DNA from: Ceratopteris richardii
Lineage: Eukaryota > Streptophyta > Polypodiopsida > Polypodiales > Pteridaceae
Assembly: GCA_020310875.1 (NCBI GenBank)
Contig: CM035406.1
Coordinates: 80,788,355-80,852,354, forward strand
Reading direction: 5' to 3'
DNA length: 64,000 bases
Positions 50,075 to 62,553 of this stretch are shown here, piece by piece; positions within the stretch are counted from its first letter, which is position 1; each line of letters begins with the position of its first letter. The position numbers and the translations under genes are program-made. The notes below the pieces were generated by a model that was not told where the DNA came from, ran no database searches, and saw nothing but the letters and a program-made list of their open reading frames with translations.

Positions 50075-51174
50075 GAGTTCACTTTGGGTGCAAGGGACAA
50101 GAAAACTCAAAACACATAGAACTACACATGGTTATTGAAATTTTAACCACATTCTCCCATGCTCAAACACAATCCTGGCCATCACTATTATTACATATGT
50201 TACATTCAAAGGCCTCATACTTGAGCCTCAAATCGGTTAGCAAAACTTTTTATGTTAAATCTTGGCATAGTACAATAGTTCGGCACTGAAAAACTTTCCT
50301 TCTTGAGAAACATGAAAAGAATAGTAGGCTTATTGAAACTAAAGTTAAAGATTCACCTTCGTTCTTGCAAATATCATCAATTGATTAAAAAAAGAGGACT
50401 CAATGGAAGATTTATTATCATTTACAACATAAATAAGAGGTAAAGACAATCATGTATAATGTTAAAAGATATTACGCACTTCCATACTGTATTTGCAAAG
50501 GAGATTTGAGTCACAAAATAGAACTTAAATTATGCGTATGAATTATCAAATGAAAGCATATAAAGTTTAATTTAGGATGTAATGTATGTATTTAAAATTC
50601 ATGCTTGTGTGCATCACTAAAATGATTATGTATTGGCAAACCTGCGCATTTATTGCATTATGGAAGGCGTGTATATGTGCATTTGTGCATGTGCACGAAG
50701 AAAGGAGCATCTGAATAATCTTGCATTCTAGGACTAAGTTCTATTTAGATTTTAGTATGAGCTTATCTCAGCCATTTGCATTAGGAATTGGTGTCGTTTT
50801 GTTTTTGTAAACCAAATGGTTGTCCTTTAGGAACTAAGAATAGTGTGACGTATCTTTGCAAATTCTTGATTGTAGTTTTTGTTTTCTCATGATGCATAGT
50901 ACATAGTTCCATTGTCTATTTTTGGTAGCTAGTAAAAATATGTTTGATTATGGATTTGGTGATCTCGTATCTCTTATGCATGGAGAGTTGTAGAGCCTAC
51001 AAACATGAAACACTTAGTGCTTCAAATTAAAGGAGATCTAGCTTGGGGACTACTTTTTGTGCGATTCTCCAAAATCTATAAAATTCTATAGAGTCACTGT
51101 TTGAGATATCATAGGTGCAAAGGAGTCAAAGCTCTTGTTTAGTCACAAGGTAACATTCAAGTCTTGAGAGATCC
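50075..51174. other. Non-coding stretch, no feature recognised
   Basis: AT-rich unique-looking sequence without open frames or repeats I could recognise. Confidence 0.5.
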
Positions 51175-51420
51175 TTCCTTAAGAGATAGGCTGGCAAATA
51201 AAGGATATGATGCCTCCGCAACATCACCATACTACAAACACAAGTATTGCAGATATTGTGGATGAGGGGTCCGAAAGTTGAAACAATGTTTCTACTTATG
51301 TAATATCATGGATGATGCTTGTAAGATCAAACAAGCTACTTGTAATCGTACGGATGTAACTCAACATTTGTATCAAAAGATTGAGCAAAAAAGCCCCTAC
51401 CATATGAAGAACTCAAAGTT
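51175..51420 (+). pseudogene. Possible hAT transposase BED-finger fragment
   Basis: Plus strand reads YKHKYCRYCG, one stop, then GVRKLKQCFYLCNIMDDACKI, resembling the BED zinc finger of plant hAT transposases (CxxC...GG(I/V)xRLKQHL...C). The histidine positions are not clearly kept, so the match is weak and short. Confidence 0.3.
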
Positions 51421-51569
51421 ATATCTTATAATGATTTTGTTCCTCTAGATGAGAGGACCAAGGTGCTCAATGCATGGTTATTCTTAACAACCAGCACGTT
51501 CGATAGTTTAGGAATATGTGGACAAGTGTTGCAAAGTTTTGCTAAAGATAATTTAGCATATTTCAGATT

Positions 51570-54500
51570 TTCTATAGGTTCATAAGTATGGACTTTGGGG
51601 TGTAGTTCCTTTCCGCCGTTGTGAGTAGGCTACTCGCATAGGAGATGGCTTGTTTACTCTCTTATGAAGGCTCGCATCTATATGCACATGGAACTCAAAT
51701 GACCAATTGAGAACCATTAGTTGTGGTGCAGTACATAACCTTAACTTTAGTCCATTGAATGCCTTCTTTGCTTCGGGGCTCCAAGAGAATGGTACGTTCT
51801 TGCTCATGAGTCTTGACAATGATTTTAAACCTCCTGTGGTATAGGCCTAAAAAGCTTTGCACTTCTTTGGGAGCACATGGAATGAGCATGGACAAGATGG
51901 CTGATATCTTGGTTGGATCTATAATAATACCTTCGTAAGAGACTATGTGGTCAATGAGAGTACCTTTAGTGACAAAAAACTGACAGTTGGTAGGATTCAA
52001 CTTCAAACTTGTCTTTCAGATTTTCCAAATAGTGGTGAAAATCATGTGCCCAATATTGAATACATTGCTCGATTGAACGATGCAAGCTCATTTTGAGGCC
52101 AAATGCCATGCGAGTGTAGACATAGCTACCCCATAGAGTGACAAGGGCGGTCTTGTGCCTATCCTCGGGATGGATGAGGTTTGATTGTATCTATTGAATC
52201 CATCTAGGAAGCTATACAAGGTATGCCAGACTAATTCTTCCAAGACTTGCTTGTAAAAGGTTGCGGAAAGCCTTCTTGAACAGTTGCTTTATTTAGGAAA
52301 CGGAAATCAACACACACTCTTATCTTTCCACTATTCTTTGTAACAATAACCATAGACAAGAGCCATCACGAGTGTTTAGTAGGAATAATGATACCTACCT
52401 CCTCTAGTTTGGTAAACTCTATCTAAACTTGCTTTGCGTACTTTGGATTGAGCCAATACAGTGTGCACCTTATGAGTGAAGCTTCCTCTACCAAAGGGAT
52501 TCAATGTAGCATAAGATCTTTCGGAATACCTATCAGATCCTTGTAGGATCATGCAAAGGTACTTTTATAGGTGTGGGGGAGGGATGTTGCCTTTTGTAAT
52601 AAAAGTGGATAGTGCCACAACCTGACGGCTACAGAGAGTTTGGACTATTTGCGGGTTTTCTTCATCTCCAAGATTCACTTCTTGTACAAGTGTCTCTGTG
52701 GTGGTCTTGCCTGAGAAATACTCTATATTATGCGTCGAGATTGCATTCAACTTGTGATCCATGATATGCTCCTTAATCCATCCGCATGGAATATCTGGAA
52801 ATGGGAGGTCATCCCTGACTACTCGATCAAAATTAGTTTCAAGAGGTGCCTGCTCATGTTTTGCATCTTCTGTTCCTACACCCATAAATCTGCCCACTTC
52901 GGCCCGATTACCCGGCTTTTCTTGACATAATAGTTGTAAATGTGCCCTTCTTATGGTGGTCTTTTGGTCCTCCTTGTGGTGGCTTGTTGGTCCGCCTTGT
53001 GGTGGTTGGCTACTTCTCCTTGTGGTGGTCTTCTTTGTGGTGAGATTTGGCCACTTTGAGGAAGTTGCTCAATTGGAGGTGCTTGCAACCCTGGAGGTGT
53101 TTGCACAGAAGCTACTTGTCCTACTTGCATGAGGTGGTCCATCCTGAAGTAAACGTCCATCTTGACGAGTTTGGCTACTTGGGAGGAGTCCCCCAGTTGG
53201 GCCAGCCACATGGGAGGAGGCATCCATCCTAGGCCACTGGGTGCACTAGCCTAGGTTGGCCCATTTGGGCATCTTCATTCATGTCCCTGCAACCATCTTG
53301 TATGTTTTCTTCCATAATGAACATATGTAATTTACACTTTCTTACCAGAGTTGGGGGCAATTGGACATCTTTTGCTAAAAAGTCACTCCCATGTGTAGAG
53401 GGTGGATACATCCAACTTGGTCCATTTCTTCATCTATTTCACGAACTTCCACTATGCAACACTTCGGGTTGCCCCTCATCAAATTGAATCGGTTATCTTC
53501 CTCAAGTCATAAAGAGGGCATTATCTCAGTATCCATGGTATATCCACTTTCTTTCCCATTATCGCACCCTTCTTCAAATGTATGTATAATTGATCATTTG
53601 TGTTGGTGGAGATGCACAACTTGTTCCTCCCCCAATCGTGAACTGCCCTAGCTTGCCTTAGCCAAGATCTTTCGAGGAGCAAAGGAAAGGAAGTTTCTTG
53701 GGGTAGTGTAATGACAACAAAATCCAACAAAAAGTGGAAGCCTTGTATAAACATAAACACCTTTTCTACGATGCCTAAAGCTGTAATCCATTGCCACTCT
53801 TTCAATATCACTATGAATGATGCTTCTTTAGTCAAGTCCATATTTAACTTCTTCATGGTGAAATCATGCATCAAGTTGATATTGGACCTATTGTCAATTA
53901 TTAACTCCTGTCAAAATTTCATCCTTAATTGAAACAGTCAACCTAGACCTATGGTAATTGGCTAGTGGAGCTAGGTGGAAGTCCTCCAGGTACCCACCAA
54001 CACTTGGAGGTGGGCTAAGTAGGAAGAGTGTATGACCTTAAGTAAGTCACTTTGTACCTTAACATTCATCTTAATAAGTTGATATAGATTGACCTTATGA
54101 TGAGTTTGCTTCAGAATTTCTTCTATATCTACAACATCTGCACATGGTTGAGGGCAAGCGGGTTGGTTTTTTAATGTGTCCCTCATCTCCTCATAAGCTA
54201 TTTCTATGGTTTCATTCTTTCTCGATTCAACCACCTTCCCGTTTTCTTTCTCTTTCGGCCTTCGTTGCTCTTCTTGCCTTGCCACCGCCATCTACCTTGC
54301 CCTAGTCATCATAGGTGCCATAGAGGATGAAACAACCAAAGAATGTGGAGTCATACCTTTTTCTTTGGGAGAGATTCCTATCATGTGGATTGGACCAAGG
54401 CAGTTGCATGGGCAGTCAACTTGTATATTTGGCATCCTTGTATATTTGGGATCTTGGCAATGATGAAAGGTGGTGCACCCTCAGGTAGAGAGCATTTACT

Positions 54501-54760
54501 TTGAATATGACCATACTCTCCACATTGATAGCACATGAGAGGTCTTGTGTACTTTGGTCAGTTTGGGTGGATCTATTCCTGTTTGGTGAATTTGACATAC
54601 TAGCATAGAAAGTATCAGGGACTTGAGAGTTACCTCGTTGTTGCGTGCCCTTGAGAAAGTAGCAATTTCGGGCTTGATGACCACTTTTTCCACAGAATTG
54701 GCAAGTCACCCTATTTGGGAAGTCCACATTAGAATGGCCACTGTAGTTGCATGTTGTACA
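51570..54760 (-). pseudogene. Decayed minus-strand Ty3/gypsy element
   Basis: Minus-strand relics occur in gypsy order: a CCHC knuckle CQFCGKSGHQARNC (near 54690), a gag-protease linker, a protease-end segment FPLLLERSWLRQARAVHDWG (near 53650), RT parts with YSFLDGFNRYNQ (near 52180) and LNPTNCQFFVTKGTLIDHIV (near 51990), and an RNase H start FEFHVHIDASL (near 51665). Frames are short and broken throughout. The pattern is close to the element at 56423-61965 (HASVIHDWG and LNPNKCHFLV there), so both are of one Tat-like lineage. A Gly/Pro-coded repeat in TGTGGTGG units lies at 52960-53045. Integrase is not found. Confidence 0.85.
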
Positions 54761-55027
54761 CCAAATGGGGGCGAGATAAACTTCTCGTCATGATGGCTTT
54801 GTTACATGTTCAATTCTTCCAACTCTCTCATGAGTTGCTCGATCGGGTCCATGGAACTAGTGATAGGTAGGTTGACTACCACGTTCAAATGTACTCTTGC
54901 CTATTGTTGGAAAACAATGTCATATTAGTCCAAATCCCTATTAGGGCAGAAACCCTAATTTTGGTACTTAGTCATTTTTGGCACAAAATTTGGGTAAAAT
55001 TTTTATGATCCTATCTTGTAGAGCTTT
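54761..55027. other. Junction between the decayed gypsy element and inverted LTRs
   Basis: No primer site like that at 56280 was found next to the LTR at 55028, so linkage of this LTR to the minus-strand element is not proven. Confidence 0.4.
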
Positions 55028-55867
55028 GTTGGGGGATTCTTAGACAAGAAGGAGTTTGAGGGTTTGTAGGAGAAAATGAAAGGACTAGAAGAGGACATAC
55101 ACCTTGGAAGCTTCTGCCGATTGATTACAGTAAGACAATTACAATGTTTGAAGCAAAATACAAGCCAATATCACACAGAGTGCTCAATTACAAAATACCC
55201 AATCACACAGAGTGCTCAATTACAAAATACCCAATATCCCAAAGTCTTCTTGCCACCGGCCTCCTCTGCACCAGACCTCCACCTGCTTCACACAGAGTGC
55301 TCAAACTACCCAATATCCCAAAGTCTTCTTGCCACCGGCCTCCTCTGCACCAGACCTCCACCTGCTTCAATCTTATCCTTGTGCACAATCACACAGAGTG
55401 CTCAATTACAAAATACCCAATATCCCAAAGTCTTCTTGCCACCGGCCTCCTCTGCACCAGACCTCCACCTGCTTCAAGCTTATCCTTGTGCACACCTTGC
55501 ACCAAGCTTCCACAAAGGGGGAGGAGTGAATACCTTCTGTCGACACGCGCACACTGCAATGAGACCTTGAGATCCTTGGGGGAGTATAGCGTAGCACTCT
55601 CGGCACAAATCCTTAGTCACTCTCCATGCACCTTGCACTTCCACTTCTCTGCGTCGCACTCTGGTGACTCTTGCCCTTCTCTCTCTTGCTTCCCTTAGAC
55701 TATGCCTCTCTTGCTTACTCTAAGATTGGTCCAAGAATAGACCTTGCCTTGATTTGAGTGTGTCGATCATGTACGCTCCTAACTGCAATGGTATCTGGGT
55801 GCTCACTTTGATGTCCCAAGATTGTCTTCACAAGTGGTAGCTAACGACTCTGTGTTTTGATGAATCT
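55028..55867 (-). repeat. Gypsy LTR in inverted orientation
   Basis: In minus sense it runs from about 55867 to 55028 and ends AAGAATCCCCCAACA. Its first part matches the 3' LTR start at 63820-64000 and its last part matches the LTR at 55868-56274. It could be the 5' LTR of the decayed minus-strand element or a displaced LTR of the plus-strand one. The arm at 55172-55476 is expanded by direct repeats. Confidence 0.75.
55172..55476. repeat. Direct repeats of about 88-99 bases in the inverted LTR
   Basis: The unit CACACAGAGTGCTCAATTAC ... CTCCACCTGCTTCA occurs at about 55203-55290, 55291-55389 (start altered) and 55390-55476, with a short partial copy at 55172-55202. The plus-strand LTR has it once. 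Confidence 0.9.
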
Positions 55868-56274
55868 GTGCAAGGTGCATGGAGAGTGACTAAGGATTTA
55901 TGCAGAGAGTGCTAAGCTATACTCCCCCAAGGATCTCAAGGTCTCATTGCAGTGTGCTCATGCCGACAGAAGGTATTCACTCCTCCCCCTTTGTGGAAGC
56001 TTGGTGCAAGGTGTGCACAAGGATAAGCTTGAAGCAGGTGGAGGTCTGGTGCAGAGGAGGCCGGTGGCAAGAAGACTTTGGGATATTGGGTATTTTGTAA
56101 TTGAGCACTCTGTGTGATTGTGCACAGAAGTATTGGCTTGTATTTTGCTTCAAACATTGTAATTGTCTTACTGTAATCAATCGGCAGAAGCTTCCAAGGT
56201 GTATGTCCTCTTCTGGTCCTTTCATTTTCTCCTACAAACCCTCAAACTCCTTCTTGTCTAAGAATCCCCCAATA
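55868..56274 (+). repeat. 5' LTR of gypsy element E, 5'-truncated
   Basis: Matches the end part of the inverted LTR and ends CCCCCAATA five bases before a primer site. Its own first part is missing: homology begins at GTGCAAGGTGCATGG, exactly where the inverted LTR's matching segment lies at 55638. Confidence 0.82.
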
Positions 56275-56279
56275 AAATT

Positions 56280-56297
56280 TGGCACGCCCGGTGGGAC
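56280..56297 (+). other. Primer binding site of element E
   Basis: TGGCACGCCCGGTGGGAC begins five bases after the LTR. TGG start, position and length fit a tRNA primer site; I could not assign the tRNA with confidence. Confidence 0.7.
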
Positions 56298-56422
56298 TTC
56301 CAAGGAGATTTGAGCTTAGGAGAAACCAAGTGCAAAGCATAGAAGAGATCAAGTGTCGACAGAACCACAGTGCTACTTCATCAAACTAAAGGTAAATATT
56401 CTTATCAAGTGTCTCATATTCA

Positions 56423-57739
56423 GTGGGCTATGAGCTGCTCATGACCGCAACCCGGTCCCAAACATTGAGGGTCACCTGCAAGCAAACAAGAAGGAAGGTT
56501 GTTAGAAGGTCCTCCAGTCCACTATCTTCAACATCATCAGTCAAGAGCATGGCGGGTCAGGTAGACTTGGAAACTTTACTCTCTAGATTAAATATAAAGT
56601 TTCCTTCTTTCAAAGGCCTAGCTCAGGAGGATCCGGATGAACACATTAGAAGGTTCTTGGCACTATGTAAGACTAGAGGCCTAATGGGTAGGGAGGATGC
56701 CTTTTTGATTCTCTTCCCTGCCACATTAGAGGGATTAGCTGATAAGTGGTTCAGCCAGTTTGCTGAAAACCATTTTACCACTTGGGATGTGATGAAAGAT
56801 GCTTTTAAAAATCAGTTCCAACATGGCAACACTACGGAGATTATCATAGAAGAGCTAGAAAATTTAAGATTAGGTCCAGGAGAAAAGTTCCCAGAGTTTG
56901 TGACTCGGGCCAAAGCACTAATGGCTAAATTGCCAGATCAACCACACGATTTTTTTGTTAAGAAATGGTTGGCTAAGCCCCTACCAGTGGCCACCCAATG
57001 CAAAATAAAGGAATTAGTGTTACCTACAGCCTCCATAGAGGAGTTCATCAGCACAACCACACGCTTGGAGCAGATAAGGTACCAGTATGGAGCAAATTCT
57101 TCCCAACCAACATATGGTACAGAAATGGAGGATCCAATGATACAGCTAAGGAAAGAGCTGGAGGGCTTAAAAAGAAATAAGCCCTACAAAGAGGAGGAGA
57201 ATGTTGTTGCTCAGTTGAGAAGGGAGATTGAAGCACTAAAGCTCCAAAAGGAGGAGGAGGCCAATGCAGAGGAATTGGCTCAGCTGCGACAGGAGTTGTA
57301 GGAGCTCAAAGGAGGTGGCATCAAGAGTGGACTTTGGTGTTCCATGTGCAGCAAGCAAGGTCACATAGTAAGTGAATGTCCTCTGTTAAGTGTGACTTGT
57401 GAATTATGCAGGAAAGTTGGCCATGAGGCCCATGAATGCCAATCAAGAGGAATGCTTGCAACGACATACTGGACACACGAAGGACCCCCAACACCAGCAA
57501 ATGTGATGGCTGCTGCACCAAATCAAGGTAACAACTATAATCCTAGATAGAGGAATAACTTTGGAAATGGGCCTAGGAGGCCAATCATCTGTTTCAGATG
57601 TGGAGAATGTGGGCACTATCAAAGTAGGTGCACCCTACCAGAAAATGCCCCTCCTTGCAGGAACTGCCCTGATGCAAGAGACCACTATACAAATTGTTGT
57701 CCTAAGAATCAAGCCTCTTCATCCGGGCCTCATATTCAA
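56423..57739 (+). pseudogene. Gag of element E with two amber codons
   Basis: Open from 56423 to TAG at 57299, then in the same frame to TAG at 57548, then on into pol. The gag domain spans about residues 45-220 (LNIKFPSFKGLAQEDPDEHI, LADKWFSQFAENHFTTWDVM). A charged coiled coil follows (about 235-292). Four zinc-binding motifs come next: CSMCSKQGHIVSEC, CELCRKVGHEAHEC, CFRCGECGHYQSRC (all C-x2-C-x4-H-x4-C) and a looser CRNCPDARDHYTNC. Gag coats the RNA. The first stop lies where the context LRQEL-ELK suggests an ancestral glutamine (CAG to TAG). Confidence 0.9.
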
Positions 57740-60484
57740 ATGATTTCGGTGCACAAAGAAGAAGTGTGTGATCTGGTCAATGAGCCATCACCATCTACCA
57801 GGGTGGTGCAATTAGAAGAAATAGAATCTTTGACTGTGCAGACAAGAAGCAAGGGGAAGGCTCAAGCAGACATAGGACAAGGGTCAAAGATTAAGGAATG
57901 GAATCAAAACAGAGAACCATCTGAAGATAAAGTCACCACAGGTGCAGATACAAGTCAAAAAGGAGATCTCATATGCACCAGTGATGCCATTGGGCATGCC
58001 TTCAACACGGCTCATGAGGAGTTTGATAAGTCAACTGGAGCCCATGCTCTCAAGGAATCAGAGGCTTCAAAACTACTCAAGTCCATGAAAAAGGAGGTTA
58101 GTATTTTTGATTTAATAAAGATGGATGGGAAATTCAGGTCAGAGTTGTTGCAAATAATTGATGAAGCTTCCACTACAAGTTTGGTGGCAAAGACTGCTGT
58201 TTTACATAAAGGAAAAATTGTAGGGGAAGCACCCCTTACAGATTATAAAAGTCCTCGGCTGATAGTATCTATCAAGGGTCATGAATTTCAAGGAGTTATT
58301 GTGGATGGTGGTCCTGGCATTAACTTGATGCCTGAACATACAATGGAAAAGATTGGACTCCACCCTTCAAGGCCTGCAAATTTCACTGTTACTTTGGCAG
58401 ATCAGAGCAAAGTAAGGCCCTTGGGAGTGATCCCAAAAGTTCCACTTGAAGTACAAGGTAATCTATTCATTCTGGATTTTGTGGTTTTAAGATTGCCCCA
58501 GGTTGAAGGAGGATTTCCTCTCTTAATTGGACGACCATGGCTGAGGCATGCAAGTGTCATTCATGATTGGGGCAAGGACACTATGTGGGTACAAAAGAAA
58601 GGGCAGGAGCTGACACAGATTCATTTAGAAGAGGGCCCAGATAATCAAGGAAACACTAGCATGATGCAAACAGTTGGCATATGCATGGAAACAGAATCGG
58701 AGGATCAACCCCAAATAGATTTTGAGGAAGAAGAGGATATTCTAAATTGGCTCCAAGCAGGCAACTCTTCCTCTTGTTTTGGAAATTTTCTTAATAATTC
58801 TTGCACGACTGAAGGTTATGATGAAGATAAGGAAAAAGTCCAGGTTGATGGATTGGGAGAGCCCATCACAGACCACAGAAGGGGCAGGAAGACACCCCTC
58901 AAATACAACTTGGAGGAGGATATGACAACCGCAGATAAAGAGGTTACTAAAGCTAAAGGCAAGGTAAAAAATTCTAGTGAAGAATGTTCTTTCCCAATTC
59001 AAGAAATCCCTGCAGGATGGATGCAGGACAAGGAGGAACACATTGAAGTCCAAAATACACCTGCTTATGAAGCAATGCACGAAAAGCTAGTAGAAGAAGA
59101 CAAGGAAGAAGATGAGCACGAAGATAATATGGTAGAGAGAAATCCTGTCCAAGAAATACAATTAAGCACTCAAGACAATAATCGGCCAGTTTTGGTGGCC
59201 ACTTGGTTGTGGAACCACCCAGGGCTCCTTGAAAAGGTAAAATCATTCTTGACCCATTATACAGATGTTTTTGCCTGGCATTATAAAGACTTAGAAGGAG
59301 TGCCTGCAACTTATGGAGAGCACAGAATCCCTTTGGTTGATGGAGCCAAACCCATAAGAGGGAAGAGTTATAGACTTAATCCAAAATATGCTGAAGTTGT
59401 CTATTTGGAAATTCAGAAGATGGAGGATGCAGGAATCATCATTCTTGTAGAACACTCAGAGTGGCTCTCACCTATGGTTATAGTACCAAAGAAGAATACT
59501 AATAAAATCAGAATTTGTGTTGACTTTAGAGCACTCAACAAGGTGACCATTCCAGATGGTTTCCCAATGCCTTTTGCAGAACAGGTCATTGAAGAAGTGG
59601 CGGGGCATGCATTATATAGCTTTATGGATGGATTTAGTGGCTATAATCAAATATCAATACACCCAGAGGATCGTGAAAAGACTGCTTTTATCACACCTTG
59701 GGGAACATATGTGTATGTAAAAATGCCATTTGGGCTCAGAAATGCTCCAGCCACCTTTAACAGAACGTTCAATCTCATTTTTGGCCCCCTATTGCTGGAA
59801 TCACTTAGAATCTTCATGGATGACTTCTCTTCGTTTTTAGGATCTCACAAAGAAACTCCTCTAGATTGTTTGGACCATCACTTGAGGCAGCTGCAGAATG
59901 TTTTCAAACGATGTAGGGAGACTAAGCTAAAGCTCAATCCAAACAAATGTCATTTCCTTGTGATAGAAGGAACTCTCTTAGGACATGTGGTGTCGGCTAA
60001 AGGTATGGCCCCAGATCCTGACAAAATCATATCTATATTAAAGTTGCCTAAACCTAAATCCCTTAAAGAGATTCAGAGTTTCTTGGGGCATACTGGATAC
60101 CATAGAAGATTTATAAAAATGTATGCAGAGATAGCCAGACCACTGGCTAGACTTACAGGTAAGGAAGTACCTTTTAAATGGGAAGAAGAGGAGGAAAAAG
60201 CATATCAAACATTACGGTCAAGGTTAGTGTCTGCTCCTATTTTGATCACACCTGAGTGGTCAAAAATCTTTCATATACATGTAGATGCCAGTGCCTATGA
60301 AGTGGGGGCAGATTTGACCCAACCCAGTGAAGAATTTAAAGTGGACAGACCAATTCAATATGCCAGTAGAATCTTGACCAAGGCTGAAAGGAATTACAAT
60401 ACTACAGAAAGGGAAGCCCTAGCAATGGTCTTTGCTGTCCAAAAATTCCGTCATTACTTACTGGGAGTAAAACTATTATTATAA
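57740..60484 (+). pseudogene. Protease, RT and RNase H of element E
   Basis: Same frame as gag; 914 codons from the ATG at 57740 to a frameshift-caused stop at 60482. The protease region has VIVDGGPGINLM (residue about 190) and LLIGRPWLRHASVIHDWG; the DGG site is the form seen in Tat-like elements. RT (about 540-760) has WLSPMVIVPKK, FMDGFSGYNQI, MPFGLRNAPATFN and the active site FMDDF (about 59810-59825). RNase H starts HIHVDASAYEVG with TTEREALAM. A one-base deletion near 60470 puts the ITDHQPLKYLLNKP part into another frame. Confidence 0.92.
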
Positions 60485-61965
60485 CAGATCACCAACCACT
60501 AAAATACTTACTCAACAAACCACAAGCCACTGGTAGAATATGAAGGTGGTTATTATTGTTCCAAGAGTTTGATTTTTCTATAGTCCACAGACCAGGTAAG
60601 GAAAATGTTATGGCGGATCACCTATCCAGAATCAATATGATGAATCAAGCTAGTGGAATCAATGATGATTTTCCAGATGCCCATCTGTTCGCTGTACAAG
60701 CTCAAGGTTGGTATTATGATATCAAAAATTTCATTAAAACTGGTTTGTATCCAGAAAAAGCTAATGCTGTGCAAAGGAAGAGACTGCTAATCAAGAGTAG
60801 ACCATATACCTTCATTGAAGATAAATTATATAGACAGGGCAAGGATGAAAGGTTTAGGAAGTGTTTGGAAGAAGAAGAAGTGAGGGAAGTCCTTCACTCT
60901 GCACATGAAGGAACAGGTGGTGGGCACCTTCCAGGGCATATTATGAGTCAGAGGATACTAGATGCTGGTTTATGGTGGCCTACACTATTTAAGGATGCAG
61001 ATGAATGGGGAAAGGCATGTGACGTTTGCCAGAGGTGTGGACCTAAGCCAACTAAGCAGAGGCATAGCCCCTTGATTGTTTCCACTTCCTGGCAACCACT
61101 TGAGAAGTGGGGGCTCGATTTTGTAGGGCCCATCTACCCTCTCGCGATGCCAAAAAGAGAGAAATATCTCTTGATAGCTACAGATTATGCGACAAAGTGG
61201 GCTGAAGCTATTGCCTCCCCCGACTGCACTGCCCAAACTGTTGCTGATTTCATTTATAGTAGCATCATTTGCAAGTTTGGATGCCCACTTGAAATTTGTA
61301 CAGATCAAGGTACCCATTTTGTCAATAAGGTCCTGCAGGAAATTTTCAACAGGTATAGAATTCTACATAGGACCTCTTGTGCTTACTATCCAAGAGCCAA
61401 TGGACAGGCTGAATCGACAAATAAGGTTTTAATCTCAATGTTAAGAAAGGAGTGTATGTTACAGCCCACTTCCTGGGGCATTGCTTATCAAGGTACCCTA
61501 TGGGCATACAGGTTAGCCTACAAAGAGGCCACGGGATATTCTCCATTCCAACTAGTTTATGGCATATTGCCCATTGAGCCCTTTGAATTTTTACATGGAT
61601 CACCTAAGATAGCATTCATGCAGGGAAAGAAGGATTGTGATGTCTCTCAGAGGCTCGGAGCACTACATAAAGTGGAGGAGATTCGTCTACTAGCAACAAA
61701 ACAATTGATAGAGACTCAGATGAAGAGGAAGGAGGCACATGATCGACATCTGTGGAACAACAACATTGAAGTAGGCATGTTAGTTCTTCTCCATAGACCT
61801 CATCTTCATACACAACTGAGAGGAAAATGGCTTCCACATTGGGAAGGACCTTACAGAGTCAAAACAATGCTAACTTGGGGTGCTGTGGAGTTAGATACGC
61901 TGAAAGGCGAGGCCTTGCCATTGGTCAACATATCAAGGCTCAAGGCCTATCATCAATTCACTTGA
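60485..61965 (+). pseudogene. RNase H end and integrase of element E
   Basis: After the frameshift the new frame carries ITDHQPLKYLLNKP, a TGA at 60541, then 469 open codons from 60556. These hold EFDFSIVHRPGKENVMADHLSR (end of RNase H), one H2C2 zinc module (AHEGTGGGHL...CDVCQRCG), the integrase core with GLDFVGP, TDQGTHF and GQAESTNK (D-35-E spacing kept) and a C-terminal GKWLPHWEGPYRV segment. No chromodomain follows. In contrast to the 17-kb element it has only one zinc module and no protease after integrase. Confidence 0.93.
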
Positions 61966-62461
61966 AGAAGTATGGATCACCTCGAACTGCAAAATCTGTC
62001 CAGGTTGTACATAGCTTTCTCATCTCATTTTGCTCAGTTTTAGTAGTTTTCTTTAGCAATTTCATTCTTGTTCCTGGTGTTTTTAGCAAACCTAGAAGGC
62101 ATTTCATAACCTCTGCACACGAAAAACTTTTGGGCATTTTTTGGAAATTTTTCTAGCAATTTTAGCATTTTTCTAGCATTTTTTATCCCTTTCCGATGTC
62201 ATTTTCTTGCCAAATAGGAGGAATAAAAGGAGGCTCCCTGTGGTTTGATGAAAGAAATGGGGCCTAGCCCTATAGAAAATTTCATGAGAATTTTTTACAG
62301 AATTTTTTGGCATTTTTTTTTATTTTTCCTTCCTTTTTTCTATTTTTTGGGTTATTTTCCCAAAAAAAAAAGCCCCCCAACAATTTCGGGTTGAGGCATT
62401 ATAAAAAATAAAGAAAAATAAAAATAATAAAAAAAAATAAAAAAATAATAAAAAAAAAACC

Positions 62462-62553
62462 ACCCCCCCCACTGACCCCCCCCCCTTCCCCCCCCCCCCC
62501 CCTCCCCCCCCTCCCCCCCCCACCGACCACCACCGACCACCAGCCCCCCCCCC
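62462..62553. repeat. Poly-C tract
   Basis: Runs of 7-18 C separated by single T, A or G bases and two CACCGAC units. Glycine-rich frames on the minus strand are by-products. Confidence 0.9.

Noticed and set aside
55076-55698. Pro/Ser/Thr-rich frames in the inverted LTR
   Set aside because: They lie in LTR repeats, appear on both strands of the palindrome and have no family match.
61800-61965. Chromodomain at the end of element E integrase
   Set aside because: The frame ends after the GKWLPHWEGPYRV...NISRLKAYH segment, which is the usual integrase C-terminus; no chromodomain motif follows.
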